A program made the position numbers and the translations under genes. The notes under the pieces were generated by a model. The model did no database searches. It was not told the origin of the DNA and was given only the letters and a program-made list of their open reading frames with translations. Of a stretch of DNA of 45,405 nt, positions 17,575-24,514 are shown in pieces. Source of the DNA: Streptomyces sp. AC550_RSS872 (lineage in GTDB: Bacteria > Actinomycetota > Actinomycetes > Streptomycetales > Streptomycetaceae). Each line of letters begins with the position of its first letter. Positions within the stretch are counted from its first letter, which is position 1. The stretch covers positions 105,680-151,084 of the forward strand of contig NZ_JAGMUL010000050.1 of assembly GCF_019049285.1 (NCBI RefSeq), written 5' to 3'.

Positions 17575-18375
17575 AGGGAACGCGGCCCGCTGCCATGAAG
17601 TGCAGTGCTTCCGGAGTGATGCCCCGGCCGGGCACGCCCGCCGGCACGTTTCCGGCCGCCTTGCGGTCCAGCTCGGAGTCCATGGGGTCGCCGAGCCGCA
17701 GCTCAAGGCGGTTCATCAGCAGGTCCTTGAGGTTGGCGCGGACCTCCATGGCGCAGGAGGCGGTGAGGATGAGGGGGATGCCGTAGCCGAGGCCTCGCGC
17801 GACGATGTCGAGAACGGCCGATTCCAGACCTTCGTACTCGGTGCGGAAGTTCCCCCAGCCGTCTATGACCAGGAAGATGTCACCCCACGGCTGGTCCGCG
17901 ACCGGGATGTCGCCGCGCGCCCGCATCCTTCGGAAGGTGGCGATGGAGTCGATGCTGGCGCTCGGAAGTACTCCTCGCGGCGCGTCATGATGCCGTACAC
18001 CTCGGCGACCGTGCGGCGTACCCGCTCCAGGTCCAGGCGTGAGGCGGCCCCGCCGACGTGCGGCAGTCCGGAGACGGCCGACATGCCGCCACCGCCGAAG
18101 TCCAGGCCGTAGGCGTGGACTTCGTGCGGAGTGAGGGTCAGTGCGAAGGCGGAGACGATCGTCCGCAGGACTGTCGACTTGCCGGACTGCGCCCCGCCGA
18201 CGATTCGGCCCTCCCGGCACTGGGCGGCGTCGTAGCGGAAGCGTAGGTACTGCGAGTCTGCACCGGACTGCGTCGTTCCCTCCTCGCAGCCGCGATCTCG
18301 CCAGGACTCGGCCAAACGCCCCGCCCTGCCGGACAGGGCGGGGCGGGGCTCGGAGAAGCGCGGCTCCGCGTGCAC
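17574..18375 (-). pseudogene. Type VII secretion ATPase EccC fragment, frameshifted
   Basis: A piece of an FtsK/SpoIIIE-type EccC ATPase domain. Walker A G-G-A-Q-S-G-K-S-T is at about 18172-18198, followed by Y-G-L-D-F-G-G-G-G and A-E-V-Y-G-I-M-T-R-R-E-E-Y-F-R. The frame breaks near 17958 and resumes one frame over at S-I-D-S-I-A-T-F-R-R-M, D-I-F-L-V-I-D-G-W (Walker B) and L-E-L-R-L-G-D-P-M-D-S-E. It ends at A-A-G-R-V-P-C, directly against the transposase fragment. The N-terminal ATPase domains and the rest of an ESX operon are absent. Confidence 0.75.
18319..18343 (-). terminator. GC hairpin beyond the exporter operon
   Basis: CCCCGCCCTG and CAGGGCGGGG pair perfectly across a 5-base loop, about 160 bases past the stop of the ABC permease on the minus strand. 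It may end that transcript; it lies inside the 5' part of the eccC remnant. Confidence 0.45.
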
Positions 18376-18503
18376 GGGGGAATGGCGAAGCCGCCAGCTG
18401 CCGATGACCAGTCAGCGCCTCATCTCCGCACCGGGAAGGGCAAGCCTCTCGCTGGAGGGAGCATCGGCTCCTTCCCGGGGTTCAGGTGTTCCGGGTCGAG
18501 ATG

Positions 18504-19247
18504 TCACGGCTCCCGACGATCCTGCACGTTGATCGCAGCCGCCAGGAGTGCCGCCGTCAGGGACGCCACGTAGACACAGGCCAAGTACGGCCCGCCGGGA
18601 AAGAAGACACCGCCGGACTGCCCCTGAAAGTCGCTCAGCGCCAGGAACGGCAGCCACGGGCCGATATCAATCCCCGCCAGCCAGTCCCCCGTGGCCGACA
18701 GCGCCGGTTCGACGACCAGCGCCCAGACCAGTACGACGGTGATGGTCGCACCACCGCTCTTGAGTAGTAGGCCGATGGCCATGCTCAGCACAGCCACGAT
18801 GGCGAGGGCTACAGGGAGGGTGAGGAGTTGACGCCATTCGAGTCCGCTGGAGGGTGCGACATCGGCGTCAGGCGCCACGACGGCCGCGACGGCGACTCCC
18901 CCCGCCCCCAGCAGGACTCCCATCAGCGCCGCCAGCGCCGCGATCACCCCGGCCTTGCCCAGCAACAGCCGTGCCCAGGACGGAACGGCCAGACGGGACT
19001 GCCAGATTGTGCCCGTACGGAACTCCATCGTCACGCTACGGGCTGCGAACACCATGATCAGGAATTGAGCGAAGGCCGGACCCACCATCACTTCGGACAG
19101 GCCCGGCTCCTCCCCTTCCATGGGCGAACGCACAGCGAGGCCGCTGAGAGTGAGCGACACGACCGCGGTGATGCCCAGAAGCCAGGGTGTGGAAGTGAGT
19201 GAACGGAGCTTGTAAGCCTCGGCTTTCAGCACGGCGGTGCTGGTCAT
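18504..19247 (-). CDS. ABC-2 type permease (247 aa)
   Basis: Membrane subunit of a two-component ABC exporter of the bacitracin/lantibiotic-immunity or Nod type. About six hydrophobic segments are visible (for example T-P-W-L-L-G-I-T-A-V-V-S-L-T-L, F-L-I-M-V-F-A-A, V-I-A-A-L-A-A-L-M-G-V-L-L, L-A-I-V-A-V-L-S-M-A-I-G-L-L-L, V-V-L-V-W-A-L-V-V) with F-R-T-G-T-I-W between the second and third, typical of ABC-2 permeases. The ATG overlaps the stop of the ATPase gene (ATGA). Last gene of a four-gene operon that begins with a secreted peptide; in that setting it is a candidate for self-protection or peptide export. Confidence 0.85.
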   Translation of the reverse strand: MTSTAVLKAEAYKLRSLTSTPWLLGITAVVSLTLSGLAVRSPMEGEEPGLSEVMVGPAFAQFLIMVFAARSVTMEFRTGTIWQSRLAVPSWARLLLGKAGVIAALAALMGVLLGAGGVAVAAVVAPDADVAPSSGLEWRQLLTLPVALAIVAVLSMAIGLLLKSGGATITVVLVWALVVEPALSATGDWLAGIDIGPWLPFLALSDFQGQSGGVFFPGGPYLACVYVASLTAALLAAAINVQDRREP

Positions 19248-20203
19248 ACGGCCCTCTCTTCCGCCGGTCGCACCGAGCCCCGGTACTCCACCGAGCTGCC
19301 CGTGAGCTGGAGGTAGGCATCCTCGACCGTGCCGCGGCGCGGAGTCAGTTCGTACAGCACCAGGCCGGCCCCGGCCACGGCCCTGAAAATGTCCTCGCCG
19401 CCCAGACCACTGACCAGCAGGGGCGGGGCGGACGGATCCGTTCCCGGCACGCCATCGACCACGGTGGCGCCCGCCTGAGTGAGCAGTTCGCGCAGTCGCC
19501 CGGGCTCCGGACCGCGTACGACAACCTCGCCCTGCGTGCTGGCACCGGCCGACGTGAGTTCGGCGATGGAGCACTGCTTGATGAGCTGCCCCCGGCCGAT
19601 CACCACCACCTCGTCGGCCAGCTGTGCCATCTCGGCGAGCAGATGGCTGGAGACGAGGACGCTCCGTCCTTCGGCCGCGAGTTGTCTGAGCAGCCCGCGC
19701 ATCCATGCGATGCCCTCAGGGTCGAGACCGTTCGCGGGCTCGTCCAGGATCAGGATTCCCGGGTCCCCCAGCAACGCCCCGGCCAGTCCCAGACGTTGGG
19801 CCATGCCCAGAGAGAAACCTCCGACCCGCTTGTCCGCCACGTCGATGAGCCCGACCCGGGACAGAACCTCGTCCACGCGGCCGACAGGGATCCGGTTGCT
19901 GTGGGCGAGCCACGCCAGGTGAGCCCGTGCGCTGCGCTTAGGGTGCGCCCACCGCGCGTCCAGCAGCGCGCCCACGACGCGCAACGGTTCGGCATGCTCG
20001 TGGTAGCTGCGTCCCTGGATTCGGGCCGTGCCGCTGTCCGGCCTGGTCAGGCCGAGCGTCATGCGCAGTGTGGTGCTCTTGCCGGCACCGTTGGGTCCAA
20101 GGAATCCGGTGACGGATCCCGGGCGCACAGTGAACGACAGGCCGTCAACCACGCGCTTCTTCCCATACGCCTTGGTCAGATCAGTGATCTCGATCGTGGA
20201 CAT
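19244..20203 (-). CDS. ABC transporter ATP-binding protein (319 aa)
   Basis: Cytoplasmic ATPase that pairs with the downstream permease. Walker A G-P-N-G-A-G-K-S-T is near residues 38-46, the signature F-S-L-G-M-A-Q-R-L-G is slightly unusual (S-L-G-M for the common S-G-G-M/S-L-G-M variants of the BcrA group), Walker B I-L-I-L-D-E-P-A-N-G-L-D-P is complete and V-S-S-H-L-L-A-E holds the switch His. The 80-residue C-terminal extension is usual for BcrA/drug-resistance ATPases. ATG at 20203 chosen over a GTG at 20212 because of spacing to GGCGGGG. Overlaps the permease start by four bases. Confidence 0.9.
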   Translation of the reverse strand: MSTIEITDLTKAYGKKRVVDGLSFTVRPGSVTGFLGPNGAGKSTTLRMTLGLTRPDSGTARIQGRSYHEHAEPLRVVGALLDARWAHPKRSARAHLAWLAHSNRIPVGRVDEVLSRVGLIDVADKRVGGFSLGMAQRLGLAGALLGDPGILILDEPANGLDPEGIAWMRGLLRQLAAEGRSVLVSSHLLAEMAQLADEVVVIGRGQLIKQCSIAELTSAGASTQGEVVVRGPEPGRLRELLTQAGATVVDGVPGTDPSAPPLLVSGLGGEDIFRAVAGAGLVLYELTPRRGTVEDAYLQLTGSSVEYRGSVRPAEERAV

Positions 20204-20221
20204 CGGTGACACCCCGCCTCA

Positions 20222-20521
20222 TCAGGCCGTGACAAGCTGGTGAACCACGGCGAATCCGCCGCAGAGCAGCAGGATGACCACCCAAACCGCCTTGCCGAGG
20301 GCGAGACCACGCCGCACCGCGCGCACGCACTCCGTCAGACCGACCAGCGCTGCCAGCAAGCCTATGCCGCCGATCACCGCGCCCACGACGTACGCCCAGG
20401 TGTGATCGCCCAGAGTACGCAGCAGCAGGGCGGCCAGGCCCAGCGGGATCACTGGCCAGGCATCGCCACTCACGGAGGCTGGAGCCTCGTTCGCCGTCAC
20501 GGAGGGCCTTCCTTTACTCAT
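20222..20521 (-). CDS. Small membrane protein, possible immunity factor (99 aa)
   Basis: After a polar N-terminus (M-S-K-G-R-P-S-V-T-A) there are two to three hydrophobic stretches: V-I-P-L-G-L-A-A-L-L-L, Y-V-V-G-A-V-I-G-G-I-G-L-L-A-A-L-V-G-L and V-W-V-V-I-L-L-L-C-G-G-F-A. The ATG at 20521 follows AAGGAAG; in-frame sequence further upstream crosses a hairpin and is not coding. It lies between the secreted peptide and the ABC ATPase (18 bases before the latter). Short hydrophobic proteins in this position of bacteriocin operons often give immunity, but nothing in the sequence itself proves that. Confidence 0.7.
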   Translation of the reverse strand: MSKGRPSVTANEAPASVSGDAWPVIPLGLAALLLRTLGDHTWAYVVGAVIGGIGLLAALVGLTECVRAVRRGLALGKAVWVVILLLCGGFAVVHQLVTA

Positions 20522-20573
20522 GTCTTCCTTGAGTCGTCGAAGTGAAATGCGGCGGGGCGGGAGGAGAGGGAGT

Positions 20574-20622
20574 GCGGTGTGCGGGCCGCGGAAGGGGGGA
20601 ACTTCCGTGGACCGCACACCGC
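20574..20622 (-). terminator. Long hairpin between peptide gene and immunity/exporter genes
   Basis: GCGGTGTGCGG (20574-20584) pairs with CCGCACACCGC (20612-20622); after one mismatch the stem continues inward through CC/GG and CGGAAG/CTTCCG to a short loop. Placed 52 bases after the peptide stop codon, it could let the peptide be made in excess over the membrane proteins by partial termination or message protection. Confidence 0.65.
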
Positions 20623-20673
20623 TTCACAACTGACCGACTCGCCCTGTGACGCCTCGGTCAGATGGCCCGAAGG

Positions 20674-21117
20674 TCAGAGACCAATGAAGTCCCGCACGGC
20701 CTGGTAGACCTCGTAGACCGTGGCACCGACCTCGATCGCCTTGCGGACGAGCCACGGCACGTAGCGCTCGTATGCATCCTTGAACTTCTCGTAGCCCGCC
20801 TTGGCCGCGTCCTTGAGCTTCTTCCAGGCAGCGGAGCCGAGGCCCTGGAGCTTGTTGAGGATCCAGTCCCACCGGCCCCTCTCCCCGGCCCTGTTGGCCC
20901 CGGTCTCGGTCGAAGCCGTACCCGTCGTGCCGACGGTCGAAGCCGACGACGTCAGCTTCACCTCGGCGGCCGACGACACCGCACGGTGGGTGTCGACCGT
21001 CTGAACCTGGGCAACGGCGGTGGGGCGAGCCTGGGGCATCGCGGAGGCGGCCGGTGCGCCGACGCCTATGAGCGCGCCGACGAGCACGGTGCTCGCGATG
21101 ATGCGGTTCTTGTTCAA
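20674..21117 (-). CDS. Secreted amphipathic peptide, bacteriocin-like (147 aa)
   Basis: A Sec signal peptide (basic N-terminus, V-L-V-G-A-L-I-G-V-G, cut after A-S-A at residue 26) is followed by a Ser/Thr/Ala-rich linker (27-80) and a strongly amphipathic, Lys- and Trp-containing C-terminal region (82-147): W-D-W-I-L-N-K-L, A-A-W-K-K-L-K-D-A-A-K, Y-E-K-F-K-D-A-Y-E-R-Y, W-L-V-R-K-A-I-E-V. No Cys. Such helices are typical of pore-forming antimicrobial peptides, though a surface or lipid-binding role is possible. TTG start with a perfect GGAGG six bases upstream. It heads an operon with a small membrane protein and a BcrAB-type ABC transporter. I know no named family. Confidence 0.75.
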   Translation of the reverse strand: MNKNRIIASTVLVGALIGVGAPAASAMPQARPTAVAQVQTVDTHRAVSSAAEVKLTSSASTVGTTGTASTETGANRAGERGRWDWILNKLQGLGSAAWKKLKDAAKAGYEKFKDAYERYVPWLVRKAIEVGATVYEVYQAVRDFIGL

Positions 21118-21388
21118 GGAATCCTCCGTGAATCAAATGCCGAGCCGCCGGGACCGGTTGGTCGGCGGCCTGCACAGACTCACGAGGCCCTCTCTTCGCG
21201 ATCGCTTCGTCGCGACTCTTTACTGCCTCAGGCATGTGGCGATCATGCCCCTCAGGTATCTCCGAAGTGTCTCCAATGCGCCCCTTCCGCTGATCACCCA
21301 GCTGGATGGCATCAATTCACCAAACTCGTTGAACCTTTTTCGCAGCTTGCCTGAGCTCGTCGCGCCACGTCGCACACGAACTCGACTT

Positions 21389-21550
21389 CGTCGACCGGCT
21401 GCCGGCCACCTGGTGAATCTGCGCCATGGCACCACCCATGACGTGCTGGCCCGCTGGTTCGGTGGCTGCCCCGTCGCTCCGCCCATCCGGCTGGGCACTC
21501 TCGCCAAGCCATCGAGCACCTGGGCGCCGACGGTCGCAAGAGTTGGCTGA
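21389..21550 (+). pseudogene. IS5-family transposase remnant
   Basis: L-V-N-L-R-H-G-T-T-H-D-V-L-A-R-W-F-G matches the N-terminal helix-turn-helix of streptomycete IS5-type transposases, then jumps by an internal deletion to C-P-V-A-P-P-I-R-L-G-T-L-A, which normally lies about 25 residues further on. The frame ends soon after. No terminal inverted repeats or target duplication were identified. Confidence 0.6.
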
Positions 21551-21552
21551 TG

Positions 21553-21667
21553 GGCAGCCCTCTCGTCGCAGCTCCGCCAGCTGGTTGCCCAGGGATTCAC
21601 ATGGAATGGGCACCCGGACCCGGGCCTTCCGCGTGCATCTCCCGCAGCCGATCGAGCCGAGTGAACT
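21553..21667 (+). repeat. Imperfect direct repeat, left copy
   Basis: Contains GGCAGCCCTC, TCCGCCAGCTGG, CCTTCCGCGTGCATCTCCCG and, at 21645-21667, a 23-base block beginning CAGCCGATCGAG that occurs exactly at 24492-24514. The same blocks occur in the same order in the right copy at 24247-24514, with extra sequence before the last block. Confidence 0.6.
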
Positions 21668-21745
21668 GCGTGACGCCGATCAAGAGCAATGCCTCTATCT
21701 GGCAGCCACCAGGTATCGATGGTGAGGGCGAGGCTTGACGTCTGG

Positions 21746-21931
21746 CTAACGCCTCCCCACGTACGCGGCGAACTCCACCCACGCCTCCGCGGCGAGCCGG
21801 AGTATCGGACCGTCCGGGGCCTTGGAGTCCCGGACGGCGGTGGTGCCGGGGATGTTGCGGGCGACTTCGACGCATTCGCCGTGGGCGTCGCCGCTACTGT
21901 GCGTGGACTTATGGAAGTCGAACTCGGACAC
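21746..21931 (-). CDS. DUF397 domain protein (61 aa)
   Basis: Second DUF397 protein of the window. Pattern: F-H-K-S-T-H-S-S, G-E-C-V-E-V-A, A-V-R-D-S-K-A-P-D-G-P-I-L and a C-terminal W-V-E-F-A-A-Y-V. The GTG at 21931 follows AAGGAGAT, which lies in the last codons of the upstream XRE gene, so the pair is translated together. Its partner here is complete, unlike the copy at the left end of the window. Confidence 0.85.
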   Translation of the reverse strand: MSEFDFHKSTHSSGDAHGECVEVARNIPGTTAVRDSKAPDGPILRLAAEAWVEFAAYVGRR

Positions 21932-21936
21932 TCGGC

Positions 21937-22815
21937 CTACATCTCCTTGCGGATGCTGTCGATGAGGTTGAGGGAGTCGCGCTGCGCCAACCCCAGCCGC
22001 GTGATGCGATCGAAGATCGCATTGTGGCGTGCGGCATCGGCCTCGCTCTCCAGCCACACCTGCGTCGAGAGAGTATCCGCCTGTACGAGATCCAGGGCGC
22101 CTGGCTCGGCAAAGGAGACCACGGTGAAAGCGCTGGTCATCCCAGGGTGGGCGCCCGCACCGAACGGGACAACCTGTACGCACACGTTGGAGAGCCGAGC
22201 CGCTTCGAGAACGTGGTCCAACTGGGCCCGCATGACGTCCCGTCCACCAACCAACTGACGCAGCACCCCCTCGTGCAGCACCGCCACGAGCGACAACGAG
22301 CGCTCACCGGTCAACCGGGCCTGACGGGCAATCCTCGCTTCCACGAAGGACTCGATCGCCTCGGGGTCTTCCCAGGTGCCATTGCCCACCGCGAGGGCGC
22401 GGGCGTAGTCGGCGGTTTGCAGCAAGCCCGGGACGAAGGAGAGTTGCCAGGTGCGGAGCTGCGTGGCGATGTCCTCCAGTGCCACGTACTCCATCTGCGC
22501 CTTCAGCTGGGGGTACTGATGCCACCATCCCTGGACCTTGCGTCGATCTCGGTCGGCCCTCGCCAGGGCCAGCAGCTTGCCGACCACCGACTCGTCCGTT
22601 TCGCCGTATAGATGACACAGCGCCCTGACGTCCGGATCTCGCATCGGCACCTGCCCGCGCTCGATCTTCGCCACCTTGGTGACGGAAGCCGTAAGTGCCT
22701 CGGCAGCGTGCGTCTGACGCAGCGAGCACGCCTCACGCATTCGCAGCAGCTCGCCACCGAGCCTGCGCCCCAGGACGGTTGTCACGGTCCGCCCCCGGTC
22801 AGGGTTGTTGCCCAT
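21937..22815 (-). CDS. XRE-family regulator with DUF5753 domain (292 aa)
   Basis: DNA-binding protein with an N-terminal helix-turn-helix (R-R-L-G-G-E-L-L-R-M-R-E-A, S-L-R-Q-T-H-A-A-E-A-L, S-V-T-K-V-A-K-I-E-R-G-Q-V, residues about 10-65) and a DUF5753 domain (F-V-P-G-L-L-Q-T-A-D-Y-A-R-A, V-A-V-L-H-E-G-V-L-R, V-Q-V-V-P-F-G-A-G). It is the Scr1-type partner of DUF397. The ATG at 22815 follows GGGAGGG; the frame is open to 22866 but the extension is not typical. Divergent from the ATPase at 23079, giving the common streptomycete DUF397-XRE-ATPase trio. Confidence 0.92.
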   Translation of the reverse strand: MGNNPDRGRTVTTVLGRRLGGELLRMREACSLRQTHAAEALTASVTKVAKIERGQVPMRDPDVRALCHLYGETDESVVGKLLALARADRDRRKVQGWWHQYPQLKAQMEYVALEDIATQLRTWQLSFVPGLLQTADYARALAVGNGTWEDPEAIESFVEARIARQARLTGERSLSLVAVLHEGVLRQLVGGRDVMRAQLDHVLEAARLSNVCVQVVPFGAGAHPGMTSAFTVVSFAEPGALDLVQADTLSTQVWLESEADAARHNAIFDRITRLGLAQRDSLNLIDSIRKEM

Positions 22816-23078
22816 ACAGCGATCCCTCCCGATGAGTCGCCCCAGTTTGAGGCCTTCCGCCAGCAACCTACAACCAGGGCAGGGATATTTCTGCCCAGAA
22901 TCAGTTGCTGCCGAGCTCGCACGCCGCTACGGTCGGTACTCAATCGCCCACTCACCGACACCAGTTGGCGGAAGTGCACCGTGCTGCCCAAACCAGGCCC
23001 GCACCGCAGAGCCACCTCCCCCCACCCATCTGGCGTCCGCTCCGGGCACCCCGGCCTCGCACAAGGAGGTACGCCCCC

Positions 23079-23534
23079 GTGACCGACTCCTGCCCTCCCC
23101 GCCACCCCAAGGACTCCAAAGCCCCCAAGACGTACGACCGTTACGACACCGCCAGCTACACCCCCCTCCCCCACAACATCCCCCTCGCCCGCAGACACGT
23201 CGCCCAACTCGCCGTGGACTGGGGGCACCCCCACGCCGCCGGCAACGCGGCGCTGCTGGCGAGCGAGTTGTGCACGAACGCCCTGCTGCACGGATGCCTG
23301 CGGGACCGCCTGTTCCGGGTGGAGACGTCCCTCACCGGCACGACCCTGCGCGTCGCCGTGACCGACCCGCGGGGCGAGCGGCTCCCGCACCCCCGCCCCT
23401 CCACCACCGACGACCAGTTCGGCCGAGGCCTGCTCATCGTCCGCACACTCGCCGAGCGCTGGTCCGTGGAGAAGCTCACCGTGGGCAAGACGGTCTGGGC
23501 GGAGCTGGACATTCAGGGAGCGATGAATGCGTAG
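23079..23534 (+). CDS. Anti-sigma-type ATP-binding protein (151 aa)
   Basis: Histidine-kinase-like ATPase domain (HATPase_c_2) without a histidine-phosphotransfer domain, as in RsbW-type anti-sigma kinases. A-R-R-H-V-A-Q-L-A and W-G-H-P come first, then N-box L-L-A-S-E-L-C-T-N-A-L-L-H-G, D-P-R-G in the G1 box, G-R-G-L-L-I-V-R-T-L in the G2 box and K-T-V-W-A-E-L at the end. The GTG at 23079 has AAGGAGG nine bases upstream. Next to an XRE/DUF5753 regulator and DUF397; these trios are abundant in the genus and are thought to form signalling modules. Confidence 0.9.
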   Translation: MTDSCPPRHPKDSKAPKTYDRYDTASYTPLPHNIPLARRHVAQLAVDWGHPHAAGNAALLASELCTNALLHGCLRDRLFRVETSLTGTTLRVAVTDPRGERLPHPRPSTTDDQFGRGLLIVRTLAERWSVEKLTVGKTVWAELDIQGAMNA

Positions 23535-23598
23535 TCTGCTCGGCCGTCTGCGAAGGTGCCGCACCGGTACCTTGGCCGCACGGCGAAAGGGGACACAC

Positions 23599-23946
23599 AT
23601 GGCGATGGAGTGGCAGGACGCGGTGGCCGAGGCGCGGGAAGCCACCGGCTTCACGGACGCGGTCGTCCAGCGCACCGTCGACGGAATCGGGGCTGCTCTG
23701 CGCCTTGACCACCGCGCCGGCTTCTACACGGAGCTGGGCGCCCTGGCCGACTCCGGCGGCTTCGACGCGTTCCTCAATCACTGGTGGACCCAGGCACTCG
23801 CCGACTCGGCCACGGACGAGGACGCACGCGAGCAGGCGATCGACTTCGCCGACGTAGCCGTGTCCCTGTACGCACGCGCCGCGGGCGGCTCCACGTCCAC
23901 CCAGGCCGAGATCGAAGCCCTAGTCGCCGGAGCGGAAGCCCCTTGA
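23599..23946 (+). CDS. Antitoxin-like partner of the RelE protein (115 aa)
   Basis: Acidic, helical protein encoded immediately before a RelE/ParE toxin and sharing its TGA with the toxin's TTG start. The sequence has W-Q-D-A-V-A-E-A-R-E-A, F-Y-T-E-L-G-A-L-A and W-W-T-Q-A-L-A. I do not recognise the antitoxin family and there is no obvious ribbon-helix-helix. At 115 residues it is longer than most RelB proteins. The ATG at 23599 has GAAAGGGG upstream. The call rests mainly on position. Confidence 0.65.
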   Translation: MAMEWQDAVAEAREATGFTDAVVQRTVDGIGAALRLDHRAGFYTELGALADSGGFDAFLNHWWTQALADSATDEDAREQAIDFADVAVSLYARAAGGSTSTQAEIEALVAGAEAP

Positions 23947-24197
23947 GCTACACCATCATCTGGGAACGGCCCGCATCCGACGGCCTCAAGCGGCTCAGGA
24001 CCCGTGACGGCGACGCCGTGAAGCCACTTCTCAAAGCGATCAACGCGCTCGCCGACGATCCGGAGCCCACCGCGAGCAGCAAGCTCGGCGGTACCAGCCT
24101 GCGGCGGTTACGCGTCGGTGTCTACCGGGCCACGTACGAGATCGACGGCTCCAAGGTGTCGATCAAGATCCTCATGGTCGGCAGCACCCCTCTCTGA
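23943..24197 (+). CDS. RelE/ParE-family toxin with a TTA codon (84 aa)
   Basis: Type II toxin fold: opening Y-T-I-I-W-E-R-P-A, a helix ending D-A-V-K-P-L-L-K-A-I-N-A-L-A-D-D-P, then R-R-L-R-V-G-V-Y-R-A-T-Y-E-I and I-K-I-L-M-V-G at the end. RelE proteins cut mRNA on the ribosome, ParE proteins poison gyrase; this sequence (L-R-V-G-x-Y-R) is of the RelE kind. Starts at TTG overlapping the antitoxin stop. Residue 56 is encoded by TTA (24108-24110), so synthesis may depend on bldA, which would be unusual for a toxin. Confidence 0.88.
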   Translation: MSYTIIWERPASDGLKRLRTRDGDAVKPLLKAINALADDPEPTASSKLGGTSLRRLRVGVYRATYEIDGSKVSIKILMVGSTPL

Positions 24198-24211
24198 CCA
24201 CAGCAAGGACA

Positions 24212-24227
24212 GGGGCAGGGCTGCCCC
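24212..24227 (+). terminator. Short GC hairpin after the toxin gene
   Basis: GGGGCAG and CTGCCCC flank two bases, 15 bases after the toxin stop codon. A weak candidate for the end of the toxin-antitoxin transcript. Confidence 0.4.
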
Positions 24228-24246
24228 CACCGCAAGCGTCGACCGA

Positions 24247-24514
24247 GGCAGCCCTCCCTTCCTGGTTCCGCCAGTTGGCCGGCAGGGGCCGCGCGCGGCG
24301 AGCCGCCCGGACGCCCCCCTTCCGCGTGCACCTCCCGGAAATCCCCCAGAGATCACCGCGTTACAAACCCCACTTAACGTCTGGCCATGGCGGACATATT
24401 TGACGCGTACGCGTTGGCCGACGCGTGGGACGAGATGTTTGAGCGGCCGGGTGAGGTCAGGGCCGCCTATGAGCCGGTGCTGGCTGCGCTTCAGCCGATC
24501 GAGCCGAGTGAACT
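24247..24514 (+). repeat. Imperfect direct repeat, right copy
   Basis: Holds the same ordered blocks as 21553-21667 (GGCAGCCCTC, TCCGCCAGTTGG, CCTTCCGCGTGCACCTCCCG, and the exact 23-base block at 24492-24514). The last part lies inside the 5' end of the ATP-grasp gene, which suggests that the left copy derives from this place. Confidence 0.6.

Noticed and set aside
21020..21388. Open frame upstream of the IS5-type fragment
   Set aside because: Begins antisense to the secreted peptide's signal sequence and crosses its promoter; only the part after 21389 resembles a transposase.
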